From positions 1 to 64,000 of the forward strand of contig NZ_JAHFZF010000028.1 of assembly GCF_018619435.1 (NCBI RefSeq): a stretch of DNA of 64,000 bases, read 5' to 3'. Both the position numbers and the translations under genes were made by a program. The stretch comes from Rhodoferax sp. U11-2br (GTDB lineage Bacteria; Pseudomonadota; Gammaproteobacteria; Burkholderiales; Burkholderiaceae_C). Below, piece after piece: positions 41,716 to 50,128 of this stretch (the first letter of the stretch is position 1; each line of letters starts with the position of its first letter). The notes under the pieces were generated by a model. The model searched no databases, was not told where the DNA came from, and worked only from the letters and a program-made list of their open reading frames with translations.

Positions 41716-43512
41716 ATGACCATCTACAACCCGCCCCTGCGTGACATGCAGTTTGTCATGCACGAAGTGCTCAACGTCACCCGCGATCTGGCGGCGATTC
41801 CGATGCATGCCGACATGGACGCCGACACCATCAACGCGGTGCTCGAAGAAGGTGGCAAGTTCGCCGCCGAGGTGCTGCTGCCGATCAACCGCAGCGGGGA
41901 TGAAGAGCACTGTGTGCTGGACACGACCAGTCACGAGGTCACCACCCCCACCGGTTTCAAGGCGGCTTACAAACAGTACATCGACAGCGGCTGGGCCGCG
42001 CTGGCGTGTGACCCGGCCTACGGCGGCCAGGGCCTGCCGCTGGTGGTGAACCAGTGTTTCTACGAGATGATGAACTCGGCCAACCAAGCCTGGGCGATGT
42101 ACCCAGGCCTGACCCACGGTGCGTATGCTGCGCTTTACACCAACGGCACGCCGGAGCAAAAAGAAACCTACCTGCACAAGATGACCAGCGGTGAGTGGAC
42201 CGGCACCATGTGCCTGACCGAACCCCATTGCGGCACCGACCTGGGCCTGATGCGAAGCAAGGCCGAGCCGCAGGGTGACGGCACCTACAAGATCACCGGC
42301 ACCAAGATTTTCATCAGCGCCGGTGAACACGACCTGAGCGACAACATCATCCACCTGGTGCTGGCCCGCCTGCCCGATGCACCGCCCGGCATCAAAGGTG
42401 TCAGCCTGTTCATCGTGCCCAAATACCTGGTCAACGCCGACGGCACACGTGGTGCGCGCAACAGTGTTTTTGCCTCGCGCCTGGAGCACAAGATGGGCAT
42501 CAAGGCCAGCGCCACCGCCCAGATCGAGCTCGAAGGTGCCATTGGCACCCTGGTGGGTGAACCCAACAAGGGCATGCACGGCATGTTTGTGATGATGAAC
42601 GCCGCGCGCCTGGGGGTCGGCAACCAGTCGCTGGGCCTGACCGAAGTGGCCTTCCAGAACGCCCTGGCCTACGCCAAGGAGCGCATCCAGATGCGCAGCC
42701 TCTCTGGCCCCAAGTCCAAGGGACAGCCTGCCGACCCGATCATCGTGCACCCCGATGTGCGCAAGATGCTGCTCACCGCCAAAGCCTATGCAGAAGGCGG
42801 CCGGGCCTTGTTGTGCTTCAGTGCCATGATGCTGGAAAAAGAGCATAACCACCCCGACGAGAAAACCCGCAAAGATGCTGGCGAGATGCTGGCGCTGCTG
42901 ACCCCGATCGTCAAAGCCTTCATCACCGACAACGGTCACATCGCCACCAACGCCTGTATGCAGGTGTTTGGCGGCCACGGCTACATCCGCGACAACGGCA
43001 TGGAGCAGTTTGTGCGCGATAACCGCATCAACATGATCTACGAGGGCACCAACACCATCCAGAGCCTGGACCTGCTGGGCCGCAAGGTGCTGGGCAACCA
43101 GGGCGCGACCCTCAAGAAGTTTGGCAAACTCATTGCCGCCCTGGTGGCCGAGGAAGGTGTCAACGAGAAGATGGCCGAGTTCATCAACCCTATTGCGATG
43201 CTGGGGGATCAGATGACCAAGTTCACCACCGAAATCGGCTTCAAGGGTTTCCAGAACCCCGACGAGGTGGGCGCCGCTGCGGTGGACTACCTACGTGTAG
43301 CTGGCCACATGGTGTTTGGTTACTTCTGGGCGCGTATGGCACAGGTGGCTTTGCAGCAGATCGCTGCGGGCAGCACCGACCCGTTTTACACCGCCAAGTT
43401 GCAGACCGCACGCTTCTACTTTGCCAAGCTGTTCCCCGAGACCTCGACCCTGATGCGCACCGCACGCACCGGTGTCAAAGTCTTGATGGACACTGACGCG
43501 GCCCTGGCCTGA
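41716..43512 (+). CDS. Acyl-CoA dehydrogenase, about 600-residue class
   Basis: A 598-residue flavoprotein. GTMCLTEPHCGTDLGLMRSKAEPQGDGTYKITGTKIFISAG holds the FAD/substrate motif, and VFGGHGYIRDNGMEQFVRDNRINMIYEGTNTIQSLDLLGRKVL carries the C-terminal FAD-contact region. The extra C-terminal ~130 residues (acetyl-CoA dehydrogenase-like C-terminal domain) mark the long DmdC/FadE-like class. It oxidises acyl-CoA to trans-2-enoyl-CoA. CAGGAGA precedes the ATG. Directly follows its presumed TetR regulator. Confidence 0.94.
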   Translation: MTIYNPPLRDMQFVMHEVLNVTRDLAAIPMHADMDADTINAVLEEGGKFAAEVLLPINRSGDEEHCVLDTTSHEVTTPTGFKAAYKQYIDSGWAALACDPAYGGQGLPLVVNQCFYEMMNSANQAWAMYPGLTHGAYAALYTNGTPEQKETYLHKMTSGEWTGTMCLTEPHCGTDLGLMRSKAEPQGDGTYKITGTKIFISAGEHDLSDNIIHLVLARLPDAPPGIKGVSLFIVPKYLVNADGTRGARNSVFASRLEHKMGIKASATAQIELEGAIGTLVGEPNKGMHGMFVMMNAARLGVGNQSLGLTEVAFQNALAYAKERIQMRSLSGPKSKGQPADPIIVHPDVRKMLLTAKAYAEGGRALLCFSAMMLEKEHNHPDEKTRKDAGEMLALLTPIVKAFITDNGHIATNACMQVFGGHGYIRDNGMEQFVRDNRINMIYEGTNTIQSLDLLGRKVLGNQGATLKKFGKLIAALVAEEGVNEKMAEFINPIAMLGDQMTKFTTEIGFKGFQNPDEVGAAAVDYLRVAGHMVFGYFWARMAQVALQQIAAGSTDPFYTAKLQTARFYFAKLFPETSTLMRTARTGVKVLMDTDAALA

Positions 43513-43561
43513 AACCCGGCCAAGCCGCCAGCGCTTTTTTAACACGCACCGGAGACTATCT

Positions 43562-44020
43562 ATGAAAAATCGCCCTCTAGCCCTTATATACAAAGGGCTG
43601 ATAGCTATTGTTACCGTAGCTGCCTGCGGCCTGGCCACTGCCCAGATGACACCCGTGGGCAGCTGGTACAGCATCGACGACAAAACCGGTGAGATCAAAA
43701 GCCTGGTGGTGATCACTGAAAAAGACGGTGTGTTGACCGGGCGCATCGACAAGCTGCTGCGCAAAAACGCCGACCAGAACGCGGTCTGCAAAGAGTGCAC
43801 CGATGACCGCAAAGACCAGCGCACGCTGGGCATGGAGATCATCCGCGGCGCCAAGAAGGCCGAGGGCAAGGACGTGTGGGAAGATGGCAAGATCCTGGAC
43901 CCCGAAAACGGCAAAAGCTACACCCTGCGCCTGACACCGATTGAAGACGGCAAAAAGCTCGAAGTGCGGGGTTCGGTGTTGTTCATCAGCCGCACACAAA
44001 CCTGGCTACGTGTTCAGTAA
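43562..44020 (+). CDS. DUF2147 secreted protein whose signal peptide is built from a repeat
   Basis: The 152-residue product has an N-terminal signal peptide (about residues 1-28, ending LATAQ) and a DUF2147 body: PVGSWYSIDDKTGEIKSLVVITEKDG.L.GRI, WEDGKILDPENGKSYTLRL, then LEVRGSVLFISRTQTWLR. DUF2147 is a small periplasmic domain of unknown role, here in the middle of a beta-oxidation operon. Codons 5-16 of the signal peptide coincide with palindromic repeat copy F, so the secretion signal appears to be repeat-derived. Start ATG 43562 follows a GGAGA site. Confidence 0.85.
   Translation: MKNRPLALIYKGLIAIVTVAACGLATAQMTPVGSWYSIDDKTGEIKSLVVITEKDGVLTGRIDKLLRKNADQNAVCKECTDDRKDQRTLGMEIIRGAKKAEGKDVWEDGKILDPENGKSYTLRLTPIEDGKKLEVRGSVLFISRTQTWLRVQ
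43574..43608. repeat. Palindromic repeat copy F, inside a signal peptide
   Basis: CCTCTAGCCCTTATATAC then AAAGGGCTGATAGCTAT matches the reverse complement of copy D end to end, including the terminal TAGCTA. It is read in frame as PLALIYKGLIAI in the DUF2147 signal peptide. Confidence 0.75.
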
Positions 44021-44036
44021 TTACGGGGAAACCAAC

Positions 44037-46460
44037 ATGTCTCGATTCAATGTGAAAAAAGTCGCCGTACTCGGCGCTGGGGTCATGGGTGCGCAAATCG
44101 CCGCGCATCTGGTCAATGTCAAGGTGCCAGTCATCCTGTTTGATCTGCCCGACAGCAAGTCCGGTAACAAAAACGGCATCGTCAGCCGTGCGGTCGATGG
44201 CCTGAAAAAGCTCAAGCCCGCACCGCTGGGTGTGCCCGAAGATGCCACGCTGATTGGCCAGGCCAATTACGAAGAGCACTTGGAGCAACTGCGTGACTGC
44301 GACCTGATCATCGAAGCCATCGCCGAGCGCATGGACTGGAAGCTCGATCTGTACAAAAAGATCGCGCCATTCATTGCGCCACATGCCATCGTCGCCTCCA
44401 ACACCTCGGGCCTGTCGATCACCAAACTCAGCGAAGTGTTGCCAGAAGAGATCAAGCCTCGCTTCTGCGGCATCCACTTCTTTAACCCGCCGCGTTACAT
44501 GCTGCTGGTGGAGTTGATTACCACCCCAACCACCCAGCCGCAGATCCTCGACGACCTGGAGGCCTTTGTCACCAGCAGCCTGGGCAAAGGTGTGGTGCGT
44601 GCCAAAGACACGCCCAACTTCATCGCCAACCGCGTGGGTGTGGCCGGCATGCTGGCCACCATGAAAGAGGTGGAGAACTTTGGCCTCTCTTACGACGTGG
44701 TGGACGACCTGACCGGTAAGAAGCTCGGTCGCGCCAGCTCCGGCACCTTCCGCACCGCCGACGTGGTGGGCCTGGACACCATGACGCACGTCATCAAGAC
44801 CTTGCAAGACACGCTGAGCGGCGACGCAGCCGCAGGGCCTGGCAAGTTTGATCCGTTCTACGCCAGCTTTGCCACGCCCGAGGTCTTGAAGACCCTGCTC
44901 GAGATGGGCAACCTGGGCCAGAAAACCAAGGCTGGTTTTTTCAAGAAGGTCGGGCGCGACATCCTGCGCTTTGATCTGGAGAGCAAATCCTATGTGCCCG
45001 CTGGTGAGAAGGCTGACGAGGTCTACGCCCGCATGCTCAAGAAACCCGCCGCCGAGCGCCTGCAGCTGCTGCGCAACAGCGAAGGGGCGCAAGGTCAGTT
45101 CCTGTGGGCGATTCTGCGCAACGCCTTCCATTACGCTGCCGTGCATCTGGCCGAGGTGGCCGACAACGCGCGTGATGTGGACTTTTGTATGCGTTGGGGC
45201 TTTGGCATGAAGCAGGGCCCGTTCGAGCTCTGGCAAGAGGCCGGTTGGCTCACTGTGGCCAACATGGTCAAGGAAGACATCGACGCCGGCAAAGCCCTGT
45301 GCAACGCACCGTTGCCTGACTGGGTGTTCACCGGCCCCGTCGCCGAGGCCGGTGGTGTGCACACCACCCAAGGCTCCTGGAACCCGACCACGCGCAAGTT
45401 TGTGCCGGTGCGCTCGCTGCCGGTCTATGCGCGCCAACACTTCCCCGAGAGTGTGCTGGGTGCTCAGGCACCGTCGGCCGCCACCGCTGGCAAGACGCTG
45501 TTCGAAGACGACGCGATCCGCCTGTGGACCCTGGACCATGAGATTGTGATTGCCAGCATCAAGACCAAGATGCACGCCATCAGCCCCGACGTGGTCGAGG
45601 GCCTGGTGCAGGCGGTGGACCTGGCCGAAGCCAGCTACAAGGGCTTGGTGATCTGGTCCAACGACGAGATGTTCTCCGCTGGCGCCGACCTGCAAGCCAT
45701 GTTGCCTGCCTTCATGATGGGCGGCGCCCAGGCCATCGACGGTGCTGAGGCCGAGATGCAGCGCGCCATGCTCAAGATCCGTTACGCCAGCGTGCCGGTG
45801 GTGTCCGCCGTGCGCGGTCTGGCGCTCGGAGGGGGGTGTGAACTGGCCATCTACAGTGCCAAGCGCGTTGCCGCGATGGAGAGTTACATTGGCCTGGTGG
45901 AAGTGGGTGTCGGACTGGTCCCTGGGGCTGGGGGCCTGACCTACATTGCCCGACGCGCTGCAGAAAACGCAGCAACGTCTACCGGCAAGGATTTGCTGCC
46001 GTTCCTGACCGAAGGCTTCACCGCCGCCGCCATGGCCAAGGTCGGTACCAGCGCCATCGAGTCGCGCAAGCTCGGCTATTTGCTGGATGGCGACGTGATC
46101 GTGCCGCACAAGGACGAACTGCTGTATGTCGCCTTGAGCGAGGCCAAGGCCATGGCCAATGCCGGTTATCGCCCGCCCCACAAGCGCACGTTTGCGGTGC
46201 TGGGCCGCAGTGGTGTCGCCACCATCAAGGGCTCGCTGGTCAACATGCGCGACGGTGGTTTCATCAGCGCGCACGACTTCCACATTGCCAGTCTGATCGC
46301 CAACGTGGTCTGCGGCGGGGACGTGGATGCGGGCAGCTTGGTGACCGAAGAGTATTTGATGACGCTGGAGCGGCAAGCGTTTTGCTCCTTGCTCAACCAC
46401 CCGAAAACGCAAGAGCGGGTCATGGGGATGATGTCGACAGGTAAACCTGTCCGTAATTAA
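44037..46460 (+). CDS. 3-hydroxyacyl-CoA dehydrogenase/enoyl-CoA hydratase fusion (FadN-like order)
   Basis: An 807-residue beta-oxidation enzyme. The dehydrogenase domain comes first: KVAVLGAGVMGAQIAAHLV (NAD loop), SNTSGLSI, FCGIHFFNPPRYMLLVE (catalytic His). The enoyl-CoA hydratase domain comes last (from about residue 490), with GADLQAMLP and VRGLALGGGCELAIYSAKRVAA. This HAD-then-ECH order is that of FadN and differs from E. coli FadB. It hydrates enoyl-CoA and oxidises the 3-hydroxy product. GGGGAAACCAAC precedes ATG 44037. The thiolase gene follows by 20 bases. Confidence 0.93.
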   Translation: MSRFNVKKVAVLGAGVMGAQIAAHLVNVKVPVILFDLPDSKSGNKNGIVSRAVDGLKKLKPAPLGVPEDATLIGQANYEEHLEQLRDCDLIIEAIAERMDWKLDLYKKIAPFIAPHAIVASNTSGLSITKLSEVLPEEIKPRFCGIHFFNPPRYMLLVELITTPTTQPQILDDLEAFVTSSLGKGVVRAKDTPNFIANRVGVAGMLATMKEVENFGLSYDVVDDLTGKKLGRASSGTFRTADVVGLDTMTHVIKTLQDTLSGDAAAGPGKFDPFYASFATPEVLKTLLEMGNLGQKTKAGFFKKVGRDILRFDLESKSYVPAGEKADEVYARMLKKPAAERLQLLRNSEGAQGQFLWAILRNAFHYAAVHLAEVADNARDVDFCMRWGFGMKQGPFELWQEAGWLTVANMVKEDIDAGKALCNAPLPDWVFTGPVAEAGGVHTTQGSWNPTTRKFVPVRSLPVYARQHFPESVLGAQAPSAATAGKTLFEDDAIRLWTLDHEIVIASIKTKMHAISPDVVEGLVQAVDLAEASYKGLVIWSNDEMFSAGADLQAMLPAFMMGGAQAIDGAEAEMQRAMLKIRYASVPVVSAVRGLALGGGCELAIYSAKRVAAMESYIGLVEVGVGLVPGAGGLTYIARRAAENAATSTGKDLLPFLTEGFTAAAMAKVGTSAIESRKLGYLLDGDVIVPHKDELLYVALSEAKAMANAGYRPPHKRTFAVLGRSGVATIKGSLVNMRDGGFISAHDFHIASLIANVVCGGDVDAGSLVTEEYLMTLERQAFCSLLNHPKTQERVMGMMSTGKPVRN

Positions 46461-46480
46461 CAGCGAAGCGAGAGACAAGC

Positions 46481-47677
46481 ATGAAACAAGTTCAAGACGC
46501 CTACATCGTTGCCGCCACGCGCTCGCCCATTGGCAAATCGCATCGCGGGTTTTTCCGCAATACCCGCCCGGATGATCTGCTGGTCAAGGTGCTGCAGTCG
46601 GCCCTGGCACAGGTGCCCGGTCTCGACCCCAATGCCATTGAGGATGTGGTCTGCGGTTGCGCCATCCCCGAAGGTCAGCAAGGCCTGAACATCGCCCGCA
46701 TCGGCGCGGTGCTGGCCGGGCTGCCAGTCAGTGTGGGGGGCATCACCGTCAACCGCTTTTGCGCCTCGGGCCTGAGTGCGATCCAGATGGCGGCCGACCG
46801 CATCCGTGTGGGTGAGGCCGATGTGATGATCGCCGCCGGTGTCGAGAGCATGAGTATGGTGCCGATGATGGGTAACGCGCCGTCTATGTCGCCGGCCATG
46901 TTTGGCAACGACGAAAACATTGGCATTGCCTACGGCATGGGCCTGACTGCCGAGAAGGTGGCGAACCAGTGGAAGGTCAGCCGCGAGGCGCAGGACGCCT
47001 TTGCGGTGGAGTCGCACCGCCGCGCCCTGGCCGCACAAGCCGCTGGTGAGTTTGCGGCCGAGATCACGCCGATCGAGGTGATTGACCGTGCGCCCAATCT
47101 GGACACCGGCGAGGTCATCGAGAAAAAACGTGTGGTCAGCCTGGACGAAGGTGCGCGTGCCGACACCTCGCTCGAAGGCCTGGCCAAGCTCAAAACGGTG
47201 TTTGCTGCGCGCGGCTCGGTCACGGCAGGTAACAGCTCCCAAACCTCGGACGGTGCAGGTGCGTTGATCCTGGTCAGCGAAAAGGCGCTCAAACAGTACG
47301 GCCTGACGCCGCTGGCGCGGTTTGTGAGTTTTGCCGCCAAGGGTGTGCCGCCGCAGTTCATGGGCATTGGCCCGATTGAGGCGATTCCGGTGGCGTTGCG
47401 CAACGCCGGTCTGAACCTGTCTGACATCGACTGGATTGAGTTGAACGAGGCTTTTGCCGCGCAGTCGCTGGCGGTGGTCAACACCCTCGGGTTGGACCCG
47501 GCCAAGGTGAACCCGATGGGTGGCGCCATCGCCCTGGGCCACCCGCTGGGCGCCACCGGTGCGATCCGTGCCGCCACCGTGATCCACGCGCTGCAACGCA
47601 AACAGCTCAAGTACGGCATGGTCAGCATGTGCATCGGTATGGGGCAGGGCGCGGCGGGGATTTTTGAGCGGGTTTGA
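46481..47677 (+). CDS. Acetyl-CoA acyltransferase (3-ketoacyl-CoA thiolase)
   Basis: A 398-residue thiolase. The acylated Cys is C94 in NRFCASGLSAIQ; the second-site motifs are NEAFAAQSLAVV, GGAIALGHPLGATGA (His) and SMCIGMGQGAAGIFE (Cys). Full length and complete. It performs the last step of beta-oxidation and is the final gene of the TetR-headed operon; the gap after it holds the large hairpins at 47752-47990. Confidence 0.95.
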   Translation: MKQVQDAYIVAATRSPIGKSHRGFFRNTRPDDLLVKVLQSALAQVPGLDPNAIEDVVCGCAIPEGQQGLNIARIGAVLAGLPVSVGGITVNRFCASGLSAIQMAADRIRVGEADVMIAAGVESMSMVPMMGNAPSMSPAMFGNDENIGIAYGMGLTAEKVANQWKVSREAQDAFAVESHRRALAAQAAGEFAAEITPIEVIDRAPNLDTGEVIEKKRVVSLDEGARADTSLEGLAKLKTVFAARGSVTAGNSSQTSDGAGALILVSEKALKQYGLTPLARFVSFAAKGVPPQFMGIGPIEAIPVALRNAGLNLSDIDWIELNEAFAAQSLAVVNTLGLDPAKVNPMGGAIALGHPLGATGAIRAATVIHALQRKQLKYGMVSMCIGMGQGAAGIFERV

Positions 47678-47751
47678 AGTTTGCTGGGTGGCTTCCCGCT
47701 GCAAGGATGTGCAGGGGCACATGATCGGCGTGGCTCCATTGGCACGTCGCT

Positions 47752-47827
47752 GCGCGGTAGCCGGTTGGGGCGTCCCCCTCATACTGGGGTACCAGAAATC
47801 GGGGGCCACCCCAACCGGCTACCGCGC
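47752..47827. repeat. Large hairpin 1 (19-bp perfect stem)
   Basis: Arms 47752-47770 (GCGCGGTAGCCGGTTGGGG) and 47809-47827 are perfectly complementary. The 38-base loop holds a second CCCCC/GGGGG stem and a 24-base core (47778-47801, CATACTGGGGTACCAG at its centre). That core recurs inverted in the loop of hairpin 2. No T-run follows, so it is not a standard terminator. Confidence 0.9.
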
Positions 47828-47920
47828 TGATCACGTGGACGCTGATGCTGGGTTTGAAGACCTGGGCCGACCGTCTTGCTTGCCGCCGTCGTCTTGTCTT
47901 CTTGGTCACCATCGCCAGCC

Positions 47921-47990
47921 AGACAGGCCCTTGGGGCGGCTGACGATTTCTGGTACCCCAGTATGAGGAAGTCGCCCCAAGGGCCTGTCT
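47921..47990. repeat. Large hairpin 2 (18-bp perfect stem), inverted core
   Basis: Arms 47921-47938 (AGACAGGCCCTTGGGGCG) and 47973-47990 are perfectly complementary. Its loop contains 47944-47967, the exact reverse complement of 47778-47801. Stem sequences differ from hairpin 1 apart from a shared TTGGGGCG-like inner end, so the stems appear to have co-varied or been acquired separately around one conserved core. Confidence 0.9.
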
Positions 47991-48099
47991 TGCGGGTCAC
48001 AGCCAAAACGTTCGCATAAGAATGGCCAGTCCCAAAAACCTAGCAGCGCTGACAAAGGCACGTGTGCCAGAATTCCAAGCTCTTTAACCAGGACCGCCC

Positions 48100-48864
48100 A
48101 TGACCGACCTTCTGATCGACACCACCGACCGGGTGATGACCATCACCTTCAACCGCGTGGACAAAAAAAACTCGTTCACCGCCGCCATGTACGCTGCCAT
48201 GGCCGACGCCTTGACCAGCGCGCAGGCTGATGACGCCGTGCGCGTTGTGGTGTTCCAGGGCCATGAGACGGTGTTCAGCGCGGGCAACGACATTGCCGAC
48301 TTTTTGCAGGCCCCCCCGGTCTCGCCCGACGTGCCGGTGTTCCGTTTCTTGCGCGCCATCAGCAGCTTTACCAAACCAGTGGTGGCCGCCGTGTGTGGCC
48401 CGGCGGTGGGCATTGGCACCACGCTGCTGTTCCACTGTGACCTGGTGTATGCCGGTGACAACGCCGCGTTTTCCATGCCTTTTGTGAACCTGGGCCTGTG
48501 CCCCGAGGCTGCGTCGAGCCTGCTGGCGCCACAGCGTATGGGCTACGGCCGCGCGGCCGAGGCGCTGCTGCTGGGTGATCCGTTTTTGGCCGAGGCCGCG
48601 CTCGAGATGGGCTTGGTCAGTCGCATCGTGCCGCCTGCCGAAGCCAGTGCGTTGGCGCAGCGCCAGGCGCAGCGGCTGGCCGCCAAACCCAGCAGCTCGG
48701 TGCTGGAAACCAAACGCCTGATGAAGCTCAGCCAGTCCAGCGCGGTAGAGCAGCGTATCGCCGAAGAAGCCGTCATTTTTGGCCGCATGCTCGGTGAGCC
48801 TGCTGCCAAAGAGGCCTTTGGCGCCTTTATGGCCAAGCGCCAGCCTGATTTTTCAAGCCTGTAA
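48100..48864 (+). CDS. Enoyl-CoA hydratase/isomerase family protein
   Basis: A 254-residue crotonase-fold enzyme. TFNRVDKKNSFTAAMY, FSAGNDIADFLQ (oxyanion loop), then VVAAVCGPAVGIGTTLLFHCDLVYAGDNAAFSMPFVNLGLCPEAASS match the family; the Pro-Glu (CPEAAS) position holds the Glu expected for hydratase or isomerase activity. It probably assists unsaturated-acyl processing in beta-oxidation. A separate transcript from the upstream operon is likely because the hairpin region intervenes. Confidence 0.9.
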   Translation: MTDLLIDTTDRVMTITFNRVDKKNSFTAAMYAAMADALTSAQADDAVRVVVFQGHETVFSAGNDIADFLQAPPVSPDVPVFRFLRAISSFTKPVVAAVCGPAVGIGTTLLFHCDLVYAGDNAAFSMPFVNLGLCPEAASSLLAPQRMGYGRAAEALLLGDPFLAEAALEMGLVSRIVPPAEASALAQRQAQRLAAKPSSSVLETKRLMKLSQSSAVEQRIAEEAVIFGRMLGEPAAKEAFGAFMAKRQPDFSSL

Positions 48865-48872
48865 GACAAATT

Positions 48873-48910
48873 GGCCGATAGCCCTCGCATTTATTGGTTA
48901 AGTAGCTGCA
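48873..48910. repeat. Diverged palindromic repeat, copy J
   Basis: GCCGATAGCCCTCGCATTTATTGG then TTAAGTAGCTGCA keeps AGCCCT and the TAGCT end of the family but the AAGGG arm has decayed. It lies between the hydratase and the TlpA-like gene. Confidence 0.4.
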
Positions 48911-48936
48911 ATTTGTATAGTGTTTGAGGTCTGAAC

Positions 48937-49488
48937 ATGATGTGTCGCGCGCGGCTGATGCGGGTGTTGCTGGCCTGTGTGCTGGGGTGGTGCTTGGCTT
49001 GTGGCGCCAGTGCTGCCACGCCAGGTGAGGTGCCAGTCGGCAGTGTGTTGCGTGAGGCAAGCCTGCGCGGGCTTAACGGCCCCAACCGCCAGCTTTCGGC
49101 GTTTCGTGGCAGGCCGCTCATCATCAACGTCTGGGCCAGCTGGTGCCCGCCTTGTATTGCCGAAATGGACTCGCTGGAACGCCTGGCCTGGTCGGACACC
49201 GGGCAGCAGTTTCTGGTGATTGGTATCTCCACCGACGACTACCCCCAGGCAGCCAAAGGCTTCTTGCGCAAAAGCCAAGCCACGCTGAACCACTTCATTG
49301 ACGAACGGCTGATTCTGGAAAACATGCTGGGTGCCAACCGCCTGCCACTCACTGTGCTGGTGGACGCCAAGGGGCGGGTGTTGCACAAAGTGGTGGGTGC
49401 GCGTGACTGGAACAGCCCCGAATCTGTCAAACTGATCACCCAAACATTCCGGCTCAAGCCAATCAGCCCGTTGCCGCTGAAGCGGTAA
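48937..49488 (+). CDS. TlpA-like thioredoxin-fold disulfide reductase
   Basis: A 183-residue exported protein: signal peptide (VLLACVLGWCLACGASAA), then a thioredoxin fold with FRGRPLIINVWASWCPPCIAEMDSLERL. The WCPPC active site lies near residues 68-72, followed by IGISTDDYPQAAKGFL and the cis-Pro region RLPLTVLVDAKG. Such proteins reduce disulfides in the periplasm, for example in cytochrome c maturation or stress. The signal peptide contains a Cys at LACG, so a lipoprotein form is possible. Not obviously linked to the neighbouring beta-oxidation genes. Confidence 0.88.
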   Translation: MMCRARLMRVLLACVLGWCLACGASAATPGEVPVGSVLREASLRGLNGPNRQLSAFRGRPLIINVWASWCPPCIAEMDSLERLAWSDTGQQFLVIGISTDDYPQAAKGFLRKSQATLNHFIDERLILENMLGANRLPLTVLVDAKGRVLHKVVGARDWNSPESVKLITQTFRLKPISPLPLKR

Positions 49489-49515
49489 CGACCGCCACCC
49501 TACAAGCCACCCGCC

Positions 49516-50004
49516 ATGCCCCACGCCACGCCACCCGCAGCCGACATTCAGTTTGAGCCCGAGTTCATCACCGGGGTGAAGAAGGTGTTTGAAGAGATGA
49601 TTGTCTTCAACCAGCTGCTGGGCCTGAAGATCACCTCGGTGCTGCCCACCCAGGTCAAGGCGCGCATCGAGATGCGCAACGAGCTGGTGGGTCACTACGC
49701 CTACAACCGCATCCACGGCGGTGTCATCAGCGCCGGGCTGGACGCCATGGGCGGGCTGGCCGTGATGGTGGCGATTGGTGCACGCCACATGGACGAATCG
49801 GTGCAGCAGCGCCTGCAGCGTTTTGCCAAGCTCGGCACCATCGACCTGCGTGTGGACTACCTCCGCCCGGGCATTGGTGAGTGGTTTGAGTTGCGTGCTG
49901 AAGTGATGCGCCTGGGCTCACGCGTGGCCTCGACCCGCATGGAGTTTCTGGGCGCCGACGGCAAGCTGCTGTCCACCGCAGCGGCGGCGTATATCGTGTC
50001 CTGA
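49516..50004 (+). CDS. PaaI-type hotdog thioesterase
   Basis: A 162-residue hotdog-fold protein. NRIHGGVISAGLDAMGGLAVMVA carries the HGG plus Asp catalytic region of PaaI-like acyl-CoA thioesterases; GTIDLRVDYLRPG and STAAAAYIVS complete the fold. It would hydrolyse acyl-CoA in the cytoplasm, agreeing with the fatty-acid setting. It starts 28 bases after the TlpA-like gene. Confidence 0.85.
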   Translation: MPHATPPAADIQFEPEFITGVKKVFEEMIVFNQLLGLKITSVLPTQVKARIEMRNELVGHYAYNRIHGGVISAGLDAMGGLAVMVAIGARHMDESVQQRLQRFAKLGTIDLRVDYLRPGIGEWFELRAEVMRLGSRVASTRMEFLGADGKLLSTAAAAYIVS

Positions 50005-50047
50005 TGGCCCGGCGCCCGGCGGATAATTCGTCAAATATGTCTGCCAT

Positions 50048-50065
50048 TTGTCATAACTGTGACAC
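50048..50065. promoter_or_regulatory. Pho-box-like site upstream of ABC importer
   Basis: TTGTCATAACTGTGACAC agrees at 14 of 18 positions with the E. coli-style Pho box (CTGTCATAAATCTGTCAC). It lies 63 bases before the start of the binding protein gene. PhoB control is possible; the second half-site is the weaker one. Confidence 0.4.
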
Positions 50066-50128
50066 GCTCTGCGGTGCATAGTGGCGCTTTGTCGCCGATT
50101 CATCGCTTTTTTGTTCTGGAGTTGTTGC

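Larger units (their letters stand above)
47678..48099. other. 422-base intergenic region with two large hairpins
   Basis: No credible gene is seen: short ORFs here have no ribosome site or recognisable product and run through the inverted repeats. The region holds two long-stem hairpins (separate entries) about 93 bases apart, then about 110 bases of ordinary sequence ahead of the enoyl-CoA hydratase gene, where its promoter would lie. Confidence 0.7.

Noticed and set aside
41248..42978. 576-codon minus-strand frame
   Set aside because: Antisense of the TetR and acyl-CoA dehydrogenase genes with no own ribosome site or domain.
43986..46478. 830-codon open frame on the minus strand
   Set aside because: Antisense shadow of the HAD-ECH fusion gene; the plus strand carries all catalytic motifs.
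47678..48006. Short ORFs across the hairpin region
   Set aside because: They read through the inverted repeats, lack ribosome sites and have no recognisable product.
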